Assembly (NCBI GenBank): GCA_965153455.1
Contig: OZ234500.1
Span: 3,906,001 to 3,970,000, forward strand
From: Sphagnum compactum
Taxonomy: Eukaryota > Bryophyta > Sphagnopsida > Sphagnales
Reading direction: 5' to 3'
Length of the DNA stretch: 64,000 nucleotides
Position numbers and translations under genes: made by a program. Below are positions 23,741-35,000 of the stretch, in pieces; positions within the stretch are counted from its first letter, which is position 1; every line of letters starts with the position of its first letter. Under the pieces are notes generated by a model, which saw nothing but the letters and a program-made list of their open reading frames with translations, was not told where the DNA came from and did not search any database.

Positions 23741-24182
23741 ATGTGCCTACACATAGCCCAGAAGATAATAGCCACTACAAAAATGCGCAGGACAACTGCC
23801 GCTTCATGATCTATGTGCATGCCAAGATGATGATAAAATTCATGCAGACCACACAAAAATAATTTCGCAATGCTAAAACAAATTGCGCTAACAAGATCAC
23901 ATGAACATGTGGATAAACTGCTGCCATCGCCATGAGTCGTCATCGTCCTCCCGTTCCATCATCATCTTCTTCCGGGATGAGGAACTTGGATGGATAGATG
24001 ACGGGACGGATGGATGGAAAGGACGACCACCCAAGGATATTATATAAGTAGATGTAACATGTAATAAATTTTCCTTATTTGCACAAAAACAAGGAATTTT
24101 TTTTTCTCCAAGTGTTTTTTGAATTGTTTTTTTTAAAAGGTTGGACAATAATTTTTTAAAAACAACTGCATATACCTCCAAA
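23741..24182. other. Intergenic with CACTA-like motif
   Basis: A CACTACAAAAATG sequence at 23773-23785, just inside the presumed first intron of the LRR fragment, resembles a CACTA or MITE terminus. I could not find a matching opposite end. The remainder is AT-rich with no gene. Confidence 0.35.
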
Positions 24183-24336
24183 CATTAATACAAAATGTTA
24201 ATGTAGTTTATTAGTCCCAATTCACTAGACCAATGAATTCACTATTTTCCAACTGGTTCACATTTATTAAAACTAGTGAATTCCTTTAAAATTTGGTGAA
24301 ATCACTTGGCGTACATGAACACCTTTTGTTGTAATG
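24183..24336. mobile_element. MITE copy 2, same family as 11528-11679
   Basis: The left end CATTAATACAAAATGT and the reverse-complemented right end CATTACAACAAAAGG match the termini of the copy at 11528-11679. Internal stretches are shared too, for example GAAATCACTTGRCRTACA near the right end and the GTAATCC/TTAGTCC region near the left. Length is 154 bp against 152 bp. The flanking trinucleotides (AAA and AAT) are no longer a clean duplication, so this copy seems older or altered at its edge. Confidence 0.6.
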
Positions 24337-25189
24337 AATTTAAATTTGGCACTCGAAACAATAATTTTAAACAAAATTAAGAATTAAAAAAAAATTTGTT
24401 GAATTTGTTAAGGTACTATGGTATTATTATGTGGCTTCATGGGCTACACCTACACCCTAAACCCAAGCTTCCCCAACAAACCCTTGTTTAGGTATACTTT
24501 TTTGCATGTGTATTGTCTTACAAACTCTTGAGTGTTGTCCTCATGGATGATACCACATCCACGGACCCAGAATTGGCTCATGGGATCTGGTAAAGGTTAC
24601 AAGCTATGGAGTGGCATTCTCATGGATGAGATGCATCCATTCTTCATGAACCCCCACCCCAATTGGCTATACCTGGCTACCGATCATCCGGGCTCTGTGT
24701 GTTATTGTAGGTATCTCATCCATGAAGTCACGGCTGCCTGACGATAATCTAGGCGAAGGTCGGTCGGTCGGCCTTAGGAGTACCAAGCACGGTACCATGT
24801 CCTTCTCTACTTAAGGGAAGCTATCTGCCGGGTGACCCGAGTCCAATTCCAGGTAACAAACGTCACGCGCTTTGTATTTCAATAGCTAGCTCTCGGGTCA
24901 CCCATCGTTTACGTGGGCTATAGCCGCGCGCCTGCATTGTGGTTGCTAGGGTATCTGATCTGCCAGCTGTGCCCTAATTCTCCGCAAAGTTGGAAGGTTG
25001 CTGCGGTGCATACTTAAAGGGATTTCCTTTTTCCGCAGCTACGAGACGAGTCGACAACCGTCGGATCCCGCATCGCACGGCTGCAATGCGATAGAAACCC
25101 AAGGGGGCTAAGGCGGCGCCGAGAGATAGAGCATTCTCGCGAGGTTAAGATATCGACTCTGCATCGAAGAGCTTCGATCTTCCGTCGAC
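24337..25189 (+). promoter_or_regulatory. Upstream region of eEF1A
   Basis: This is the probable promoter region of eEF1A. A telomere-like CCCTAAACCC box lies at about 24454-24463; telo-box motifs are common in plant eEF1A promoters. GC content climbs towards the gene. I could not place a TATA box or start site with confidence. Confidence 0.4.
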
Positions 25190-25263
25190 GTTAGTGTTTT
25201 GCCTTAAAAAACCCCCATTTTTTGTTGGTTGCCGTTCCTCGTCGTCTTCCGCTACTCTCCCAG

Positions 25264-25518
25264 GTAAGAATCGCCTGGTGGATTTGTCTTATTTTCCAAA
25301 ACATTCCCCCTTTTTCTCGGTTGCCTTCCATTTCGCAACTGCGTTTCTCGTTGTCTGCTTCTGCAAGTGTCTCTCTGCATGAGTGTGTTGTGCTCCTAAG
25401 CAAGCTGCCGAACTTCCTCGTTCTCGATTCTGGTGTAGGAGAGTTCGATTTAACCTCGTAGGTTTCTATCTTGTTCTTTTTATCTGGTCGCAGTTTCTCC
25501 AAATATTAGGGAGGGGTT

Positions 25519-25573
<55 letters not shown>

Positions 25574-25637
25574 TGTGTGTGTGTGTGTGTGTGTGTTTTG
25601 GTAGTCAGGTGCTGACGCTTGGTTTGTTTTGGCTTAG
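25264..25637 (+). other. 5'UTR intron of eEF1A
   Basis: A donor CAG|GTAAGA at 25264 and an acceptor CTTAG ending at 25637, nine bases before the ATG, define a leader intron. Plant eEF1A genes typically carry such an intron and it usually enhances expression. An alternative acceptor GCAAG lies directly before the ATG. The intron holds a GA/GT compound microsatellite. Confidence 0.7.
25520..25596. repeat. (GA)n(GT)n compound microsatellite
   Basis: About 25 GA units run directly into about 13 GT units inside the eEF1A leader intron, between the donor and the pyrimidine-rich acceptor region. Length variation here would not touch coding sequence. Confidence 0.95.
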
Positions 25638-25646
25638 TCTTGCAAG

Positions 25647-27112
25647 ATGGGAAAGGAGAAGACGCACATCAACATCGTGGTCATCGGACATGTCGACTCT
25701 GGCAAGTCCACAACTACAGGTCATCTCATCTACAAGCTGGGAGGAATCGACAAGCGGGTGATAGAGCGCTTCGAGAAGGAAGCGGCGGAAATGAACAAGC
25801 GATCCTTCAAGTACGCCTGGGTGTTGGACAAGCTCAAGGCGGAGCGGGAGCGCGGCATCACGATCGATATCGCCCTGTGGAAATTTGAAACCACCAAGTA
25901 CTACTGCACCGTCATCGACGCCCCTGGACATCGCGATTTCATCAAGAACATGATCACTGGTACTTCCCAGGCCGATTGCGCCGTTCTCATCATCGACTCC
26001 ACCACTGGAGGATTCGAGGCTGGTATTTCCAAAGACGGACAGACGCGCGAACATGCCCTTCTCGCTTTCACCCTGGGTGTCAGGCAGATGATCTGCTGCT
26101 GCAACAAGGTCAGTCTTTTGGTTTTGCATGTAGTGGTCTTTGCATCGTCTCGGCTGCTCTGTGTGTTTGTAGGAAGGCTTGTTCGTCGTCGGCTTCATCG
26201 TCTTATGAATCTGGTTTTGTTGGCTCTTAGATGGATGCCACAACTCCCAAGTACAGCAAGGCTCGTTTTGAGGAGATCACGAAAGAAGTTTCTTCGTACT
26301 TGAAGAAGGTCGGGTACAATCCTGAGAAGATTCCCTTCGTCCCTATCTCTGGGTTTGAAGGAGACAACATGATTGAACGCTCTTCCAATCTCGATTGGTA
26401 CAAGGGACCGACGCTTCTGGAGGCTCTGGATCAGATCTCAGAGCCCAAGCGGCCATCAGACAAGCCTTTGCGGTTGCCTCTGCAGGACGTGTACAAGATT
26501 GGAGGCATTGGGACTGTGCCTGTGGGGCGAGTGGAGACGGGTATTATCAAGCCTGGTATGGTGGTGACGTTCGCTCCCACTGGTCTGACCACTGAGGTGA
26601 AGTCGGTAGAGATGCATCACGAGTCGTTGCTGGAGGCTCATCCTGGAGACAATGTAGGTTTCAATGTGAAGAACGTTGCGGTGAAGGACTTGAAGAGAGG
26701 GTATGTTGCGTCTGACTCGAAGAATGATCCTGCAAAGGAAGCGGCCAATTTCACCGCACAAGTTATCATCATGAATCACCCTGGTCAGATTGGAAATGGG
26801 TATGCACCAGTGCTGGATTGCCATACCTCCCACATTGCAGTGAAGTTTGCTGAGATCTTGACGAAGGTGGATCGCCGCTCAGGCAAGGAGCTGGAGAAAG
26901 AGCCGAAGTTTTTGAAGAATGGGGATGCAGGGTTTGTGAAGATGATTCCCACTAAGCCCATGACTGTGGAGACTTTTGCGGACTATCCTCCGCTCGGTCG
27001 TTTTGCTGTTCGTGATATGAGGCAGACGGTTGCTGTGGGTGTGATCAAGGCTGTGGAGAAGAAGGAACCCACTGGTGCTAAGGTGACCAAAGCGGCAGCG
27101 AAGAAGAAGTGA
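25647..27112 (+). CDS. EEF1A: Translation elongation factor eEF1A
   Basis: This GTPase delivers aminoacyl-tRNA to the ribosome in the cytosol. Two coding exons, 25647-26108 and 26231-27112, join to 447 residues, the normal plant length. The 122-bp intron starts GTCAGT and ends TTAG. Visible GTPase motifs are GHVDSGKST (G1, residues 14-22), the switch I segment [14 protein letters not shown] (G3, near 91-95) and NKMD (G4). The intron falls exactly between NK and MD, a position also used in angiosperm genes. Domain II ([11 protein letters not shown]) and domain III ([18 protein letters not shown]) are complete, and the protein ends in a Lys-rich tail AAAKKK. Start choice is fixed by [15 protein letters not shown]. 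No defects are seen. GC-rich, biased codon use fits a highly expressed gene. Confidence 0.98.
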
Positions 27113-28865
27113 AACGTGGAGAAGCAGCTGCTGGTCCGGAAATCACTTACGGATTGGTGGTGCAGCAGCACATGGTCAATGCTGTTGCCTAGTACTTGTG
27201 TGATGTGTGAATTCTCTCTACACATGATGCATTGCTGGTGCATTGGATTAATGCTTCTGGTTAGTAATTGTCATATATATGCATTCTCTCTACACATGAT
27301 GCTTGCTCGCCAGAGTCAAACTTGGGTTCTTGACAGAAGGTGGCATGGTGGATGCAGAGTCTGTTAGTGGGAGTTTTGAAGATAGAGTCATAGACTAATG
27401 TTGGTAATTTCAATATGTGATGTGTTTTAGGGTTGTGAGATTCTTGTTTTGGCATCTTTTGTTTAATGTCTTTTTGTTGAGGCAAACATATGTTATTAGT
27501 GGAATTTTATCGTGTTCTTGTGACTCATCATTGAAGTTGTGGCTGCTTGGTAGGCAAAATCTTATTGACCTTCTAGGTAGTGTGAGGTTGGAAGATTAGC
27601 CCCTGCTCATGTTTTTGAGATCTATGTTTTTAGATAAAGGAAATTTTGTTTGAACTTGCCTTGAAAACTTTCCAGGCATTAAAGACTTATTTTGTTTACC
27701 TATCTGAATACTATAAAGTGAAGTTTGAATGTTCTATTCAGGCTCAAGTTAGATATGTCTTCTTGTCCTGTAAAACGTGCACTTGCTTCACAAGTTTTCA
27801 CTGTGACTATGGTTGTGATCTCGCTTATTTCAAAAATTCATAGTATTTCAGAAGTAGCTGTTTCTATCATGGGGCAAGTCCTAAGAAACATGCAATGGAC
27901 ACTAAAAAGTTGCCTGCTTGAATTGGACATGCAGCAAATGTATCCTCTTGGAAATGTGATTTTATCTTCTTGCAACTTGTGACTTAAGGTGCATACTACA
28001 TTGCTAAAAGATGAAAATGTTGTAGTGAAAATTATAGTGCTGACATTTCATGCAGATTTATGTAGAATAGCTGAGATTGAAAGGAGAGATGGGAATAGGT
28101 GAGCCGTTTAAGGAGGGGATGAAAGGTGAGATTTTAAGTCCAATGAGAGAACATGTATCATAAATCTGAAGCTGCAATGCACAACTACAATACACTTTGG
28201 TTTAGGGTTTGAGAAATGAACAAGTTTTCCTGGTTAAGTTGAGAACATGGATTTAAGGTTTGAAAATGAACGTACACCTCTATGTCAATTTACAACTTAA
28301 CCAATAGACCATGTGTACATTATCTAAGAGAACATGCACATGATTTAGGTACGTTACTTCACTAGGTCCCAGACCATTATTAGCTTCCATAAAACTTGCA
28401 CACGGAAAAAGGATGTCACCAGTTTATACTCTGCAGATCTGGTGACAATATTTTCTTCCTGACAACTAAATCTGTATCAGTTGTTGCAGTAATCGCGTTG
28501 GAAATTGTACAGACAATTCAAATCCTCTTTCTGGTCTGAATCGATCTGTTCACGTTCCTAATTCCTTCAGCTTCCCAGAGTGAAATGTGTTGAAAGTTTC
28601 TCTCTTGCTACTTTATTTATATTTTGTGCATGTGCCTCAGAATTTTCAATAGATGTCTTTTGGAAGAATACAAAGAGAAGTGTTTTCTACGCATGAATTT
28701 TTTAATTTATTAATGTAGTACTTGAACATGGAACAGTTTGTGGCTCTGCAAGTTAGTCAGACTACACAACAATGCAAAGTTCCTTTGGTCCCACACTTTG
28801 AGGAATGTAAAGCACTATGTTACTATGAGCTCAATTTTTGAGAGTTCATTTTCTGAAAACTGTGG

Positions 28866-29002
28866 AGAACATTTTCTCTTTAAACTGTTGCTGGATTGAA
28901 GTTTTAAGCTTGCCATAAGGGGCAGGATCACTTCATGGAACGTTTTCTATTTGAACTGCCGCTGGTTTGAACCATTGAACTTGTCATAAGGGGCAGAGTC
29001 AT
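28866..29002. repeat. Tandem duplication, about 70 bp period
   Basis: Two diverged adjacent copies each run from GAACRTTTTCT through AACTGYYGCTGG to CATAAGGGGCAG. No frame is conserved between them, so the repeat looks non-coding. Confidence 0.7.
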
Positions 29003-29213
29003 TATTATGTGCTGAGCTGCTTGTTTTATCTTCTATTTGCACAAGTTAATCGAGTTGTAATAAATAATCAATACTGAATGCAAGAAAACGGAACACTCTT
29101 TTGTTCTCCCTTCATCCTTTTAACATTTTAACAATTGTAATTTGTACTTTTTTTTTTTTTGCAGTTTGGAATTTTGGGTGCTGCTCATAAGTTTGCTCTT
29201 GGCCTTCCTACTT

Positions 29214-29370
29214 CTAACCAAACTATCAACACAAATTAGAATGAAGATCATAAATAGTTAGCTTATGGAAACTACAAACTTTATGGGTTTTTTCATACTA
29301 ACCAAAGTATTAGACACAAATAGAATGAAGATAATATGAATAGTGAACTTGTGGTAACTATAATTTGTCA
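29214..29370. repeat. Tandem duplication, about 84 bp period
   Basis: Two diverged copies both begin CTAACCAAA, contain AGAATGAAGAT and end in a G(G/T)AACTA motif. They start at 29214 and 29298. Confidence 0.6.
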
Positions 29371-29846
29371 CTTCTTTTCTTTGTGTGCAAGAGATTTCTC
29401 CTCTGTCAACTAGTTTACAAATTAATTAGAAACAGATCATTATTCCCTGTACAGAGAGATGAATGGCAGTTGGGTGTCTTTTGCCAGCAGTTTGAGTTTG
29501 TGCAGTACACACAATTTGGTTGTACCCCTACGAACTCTCTCCTCTCTGCCCCACCCTTTTTCAAAAGGTGTTGTGTAGAAAAGTTCATTTGCAAGGAAGA
29601 AGTACCATTCGGACCCACAAAGACTTGGTCAGATCCATAGGCTTTGGAATCCCAATGGAATGGAAAGGCAATCATAAACCAAACACAAATGTGTTTCTCC
29701 CCGTAGAATTTTCTCCCCTTGGGCATGTGATGAACATGCTGAGGTGGAATAAGTCTTCATTTCACTCAGGAGGTAGTCCCTTCCACCAAAGTGAGAGAAC
29801 CTTTGTGAGAGATTGAGAGATGGGAGACTTGTTCTCAAAAGGTTCA

Positions 29847-29879
29847 TTTTTAGTGTGAGGTCTTCCTTCACACTAAAAA
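29847..29879. other. Perfect 12-bp stem hairpin
   Basis: The arms TTTTTAGTGTGA and TCACACTAAAAA are exact inverted complements separated by a 9-base loop. No adjacent gene is evident and no terminator role can be assigned. Confidence 0.7.
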
Positions 29880-32008
29880 GGCTAGGCATCCTACGCAGGT
29901 AGTTAGTGCCACCAGACACAAAACAAAATGTGGTCAGCTATATGGACATAGAAAAACAAACTCACAGCCCCCAGGTTTATGTGAATTTGTGAAGCTGAGG
30001 CACTTGCATTTGGGGGTTTTCTTGTCAACATGAATAGCAAATTCATTTCCAAGTCACCTTGTGAAAAGTGATCGTGGAATATCAAATGGCAACTCTATGC
30101 TCATGATTTGAACACAAAAGTAGTATTGGTTTTGAACACACAATCATTTCTAGCAAGCATATTTGTGCCCCAAAAAGAGAGTGGGAAAAATATATATTCT
30201 CACACCTATAGAATGGGGTGAGTAGGTGAGCGGTTCATTATTCAGCCCTTTCCACAAAGAAAGTTTGCTTCTGCACATGTGATTTGAACCAAAGGTCAAT
30301 TAACCCAAGATATCATTCACAAGGTGCTTAAAGCATCTCCACACACACCCCCACTTGGCCCCTACAAATGTTTACCACACCCAACATAGTGTGTTGATTA
30401 TTTCCCATCAGTAAACATGGAAAATTGGATAATAAAGAAGCCCGAGACCACTTAAATGCCATCACCCAGGCAAATCATTATGGTCAGTGAATCAACAGAA
30501 GTTTTTTTTTCTCCCATTCTGGCCCTTTTGAGGAACACTGTATCCTGTGAAAAATTACAGGTGCAAACTCTGAACCCAATTTCTCACTACTTGTCGACCG
30601 TACTTCATCCAATGAGTTTTGTACAAGCCATTTTCCTGCTGTACATGGAGATGCTTTAATTTAGTGTTTACAAAAATGACCGATAAGTTATGCAAGATGG
30701 ATTCTTCTAAACTCTATGATTAAGGAAAGCAAAAGAGACATATGAACATCGATGAACTGTTGGAAGCTTCACCACTTTTGTGAGTATTATAGTGTTCATG
30801 TGCAGCCATGTCTTGAGCAACTTCATTAGGCTTCATGTATTCGCTTGCTCAAGTTTAGAATTCCCTTCAGGAAAAAGAATTTGTGATAACTGCATGATTT
30901 GAAAATAATGACTTAGCCCAACAAAAGATCTATTACCAAAATCTTCATTGGAGTAAATTCCAAAGGGAGCCTAAGTTCTAAGTTCTAAACCAAATGCTAA
31001 GTTCAAGACCAACCCTATGAACAAAAAAATTCCTCCAGCAAGTTTTACAGCAATGCTCATAACTTTGCCTTAAGGTTTTTTCTTGTAGAAACTTGTGAAA
31101 AATGGCAAGAACCTTTTTACCCCACAAAGACACCAAAGATAAACCATAATACTAAGACAAACATATCATCTATGTATTGAATACATCGAGTTTGAGTTTA
31201 AAGTTGAGTGGGAAAGAAGAAACAGGGAGGAAGCAAGGCATCACTAGAAACTCTTAACAGGAAGATAGACCTGAAAAATACTATGTATAATAACTCTTAT
31301 GAGAATCAAGAAATCTCCATACTCATGATTAAGAAAAGCCAAAACAAGGCTAAATTTTTTCCATAAATAAAGGAAGACTTCCAGAAGGGATAACACAAGG
31401 GATATAACTAGATTGAAGAAAGCAAAAAATCCTCACACTTGCACACAGTATGAGTAAAGTGAGTCTCACTTGTTCAGGGACCATCAACAGAATAAACTAG
31501 GAATGACTCCCAAAACATTCAATAGTGAATTTCAGATGAGGTGAAAACCCTGGGAGTTTTAAGGTACGTGCCATCTAGACCATTCATATTGATTCCAAAG
31601 GTCAAAGCACCTGATGGGTGCATAGGACTGTGCTCTCCTAAAGACCTCAGGATGGTTGACAGATAATATGCACAACCTATTACATTAAAATCACCACATC
31701 ACACATCTATTTGAAGGCGAGCTGACAATGAGTGACAGATCATGTCACTCATTGAGTATAATGATAGCATCACCAAGTTTTGCTCAATCACAAAATGAGT
31801 CGAAGTCATGTGGTATATCATTTATTACATTGTGCAACAAAAAACTCTATCTTCCACTTTGGTATCGAAACCTGCAACACTCATCTACTTGGTGACTTTA
31901 GATACAGGTGAACTACATTTTCCTAGAAGTTTTCTTCTATCCAATACCTCCTAAAATGCAATTCAGTAAACAATGACAATTGCAGACTAAAATTGTAGAG
32001 TAACAATC

Positions 32009-35000
32009 TCATTGTACCTGAATGGATGCATAGCGCTCTGCAATGTTGTCCCCCTTCTGCTTTTGGAACTGGATGTATCTGACTGTGCTTGCCAGGAATG
32101 CATCTACCTCTGGGTCATGGGTTGTAGACTCACTCTGCATATCAGTGACAATGAGCTCTAGCAACCCCTGAATCACTGTGCTCTGAATCATTGTGCCCTT
32201 TTCGAAATAATAGAGGTATCTGATGCACCCACAGGGAATCACATTACCTTTAGTTAATTCCTAAAAAGAGACCAGAGTTGCCTGTTTCTTTGACATATAT
32301 GCCAGTATGAAAAGAGATGTGGACTTTGAAGCCATATATAGATGTAGGAAAGGGCATTGGATCTCACTTGTTTAGAATCTCCACAAAGAGAGTCATAGGT
32401 CCACTAGTGCCCCTGGTAGCACTGGACATTTGTTGAGCAGCATTTGCAATTCTCAATGCACGCTTCAAGCACAAAAGTACCCTGCCAACATTGTTGCACA
32501 TCATTTTCTGAAACATCAAAATATGCACTGCTTGCATGTTGGGCAAGGAACCACAGTGCAAGATAAATTTCTGTACATGTTAGAACTCAGAAAGGGGCTG
32601 CAAAAACCTCAAAAGCAAACAAATTTGAGTTGCTTTGAAATGCAAAATAAACAAAGAGCTTTAAAAATTTTCATGCAAACAACTGTCTTACTCTCTTCAT
32701 TCTCAATATCCAGCCACAAACCTAAAGGATACTATCTCACAATCTTTAACCCCACCAAGAAAGTAGTGACTCAAGCTGAGTGTACCTTTCTCCATCTGTT
32801 GTACCGCCATCTTCAACCCAAAATAAATGTGAGCAGGCATACACAGCTCTGCATTGGTCGGGTTTCTTCAACAGCTTTGCTGAATACTGTACAGCCCTTA
32901 ACAATTGTCAGCTACTAATCCAGGGTCACTCAACAACAACATAACTCAAGTACAAAATTCCAACAACAGAACTCCAATACAAAAAATCTCAACTTACCCC
33001 AGTGGCTTTATGTGTAAGAGTATCTCTGTTCTCAACTCCAAACACCCGTGTTCTTTGCAATGTGCCAATAATGAGTTGAAGCGCAGTCACTTGGGCCTTC
33101 GAATCCTGCAATTCCCATACAGCAGCACAATAATAAGCATGGAGTTTCTTTAGAGTAGGCCAGTTGAACATCACAATGAGTGGCATCTGCTTCGTGACTC
33201 ACCGAAATTTCCTCTTCATAGAGCACAAATGCCTGTGTGAAAAACTCATATGCCACTGGTTCCAGACCACAGTCACCTGCAGCCTGCAAAATAGTGCTCG
33301 CTAGGGTCACAGGATTCCAAGAAACCACGAAGATGAGTTGCAATGGCCCCCAAAAAAGGAGCAAATCCAATGGATGGCAAGGAATACCTCTGCACATTGG
33401 AGGTACAAGCGCAGGGACAATTCTGCAGCTGGAATCATTGCGAGAGCCTCCACTGTCTGGCGTAAAAAATCCAACACTTTCCAATTAAGATTGAACTCAT
33501 CCTAACATCAATGAGCTCGAAGGAAAAGACAGTCATTCAGCAAAAATCAATTAAATTAGCAGAGATTCAGTAACACCACTAGATATATTATGTTCAAAGA
33601 ATGCCCTAGACCATTGGCATACTATTTTCTGCAGCTCACAACATAACCTGTAGACTGTCTAGATTGTGAAGGGCAACAACCCAGTAGTGTAGTTTAAGGC
33701 ATTCTACTCCAGTAGTGTAATGCATATCTTTAAAAAATTGTAAAATAAAATTGCAGACACCTACAGAGATTTACAACAGTAATCTGAAGCTAAAGAGTCC
33801 ACTGTTGCCTGCAATTGGCACAAAATGGGAATGCACCTGATGCAAGAACTGGAACACCTTCTTCAGGGAGACTGACCCAGATCCTTCACCTTCCTCAGGC
33901 AAATCCTGAGCCTGCAAGGAGCGTACCAACTGCATCCAAAGGCAATGATGTTCCAGTCATTCCTAATTTCAAAAAAAAAAAAACATTGATCATGGCTACA
34001 GAAGCAAAGCATCAATTTCATTGTTGCCAAAGTTGAGGGAAGGAAAAGCTACACATAAGTACTTTGAGGGCTTCAAAAACAAGAGGTGGCAGAGTATACT
34101 GCAGTCGTCTAGGACCTCCTCGAGCAAAATGCTTCCTTGCAGTTGTCAAAATCTGCAAACCGCAGACTAATCAGAACTAATTGCTTGAAAAAAAGACATC
34201 CTGTTTCCACATTGGTTTATTCAAATGTCATAATGGAGGCTTTTATCTTCTTCCTCTGCTAATATGGTGGTCAAAAATTGTCTCCGATTGAGATTGAAGA
34301 GTGATATAGCCTGGAAATTGGGATTGTGTAAGCCCAACCTGCCAACAAGCAATCAAAAAAATGCAGCAAAACCATCAAGTCAATGATAAAATTGCTCCCA
34401 TGGTTGCAACTGTCATGTATTCCATTGGGAAGCTTGTCTTACCTGGAACATCTGCTCAGGATCATCATTCACCAACATATGCACAAGACGTGCCACAAGG
34501 TTTTGTTCCTCCTGAAAATCTTCTTCATCCACCTAGAAAGTAAAAGTTCCACAAATCATACTCCCACACATCAAGCCTACTTCCTGTGAGGGGAGAGCAA
34601 TCTTGTTTCTAAACATGCAGGAAAGCAACCCCATGCAAGTACACACAAGAGTAGGGATTGATCAAATGTAGTGCTTACCGCATCCAATGATGGCACCCCT
34701 TCACTATCTTGAATAAGCTCTTTCAAAAGTTCAAAAAGAGCGTCCACCTTCAGTCACAAAAGAAGATGGCAGCTTTATTGTCAGCACAAGGCATCTGCAC
34801 AGTCTTAACGAGAGGAACTCATCATTGCAATGGGAAAGAGAACAGTAACCTTCTCTGGAACTGTGATCATTGTGGAATTGGAGAGCACAGATTGAATAAG
34901 GACCACAGCCATGACTTTGTTAGTCTCATAATCAAGGTGCTCCATCACCCGAGCATAGTTGCTCAGCTTCAGCACCACCACCACATCCTTGTACTTCTCT

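Larger units (their letters stand above)
27113..32008. other. Intergenic between eEF1A and VPS35, with 3' flanks of both
   Basis: The first few hundred bases are the eEF1A 3'UTR. They include a 20-base direct repeat (ATTCTCTCTACACATGATGC) near 27210 and 27282. No gene could be recognised in the remaining 4.5 kb. The region contains two tandem duplications and one hairpin, listed separately. The last 600 bases are the VPS35 3' flank, which is also present in diverged form at 20-340. Confidence 0.5.

Noticed and set aside
29415-29919. Overlapping frames of 91-103 codons on both strands
   Set aside because: Open on both strands at once without domain-like motifs, so likely chance.
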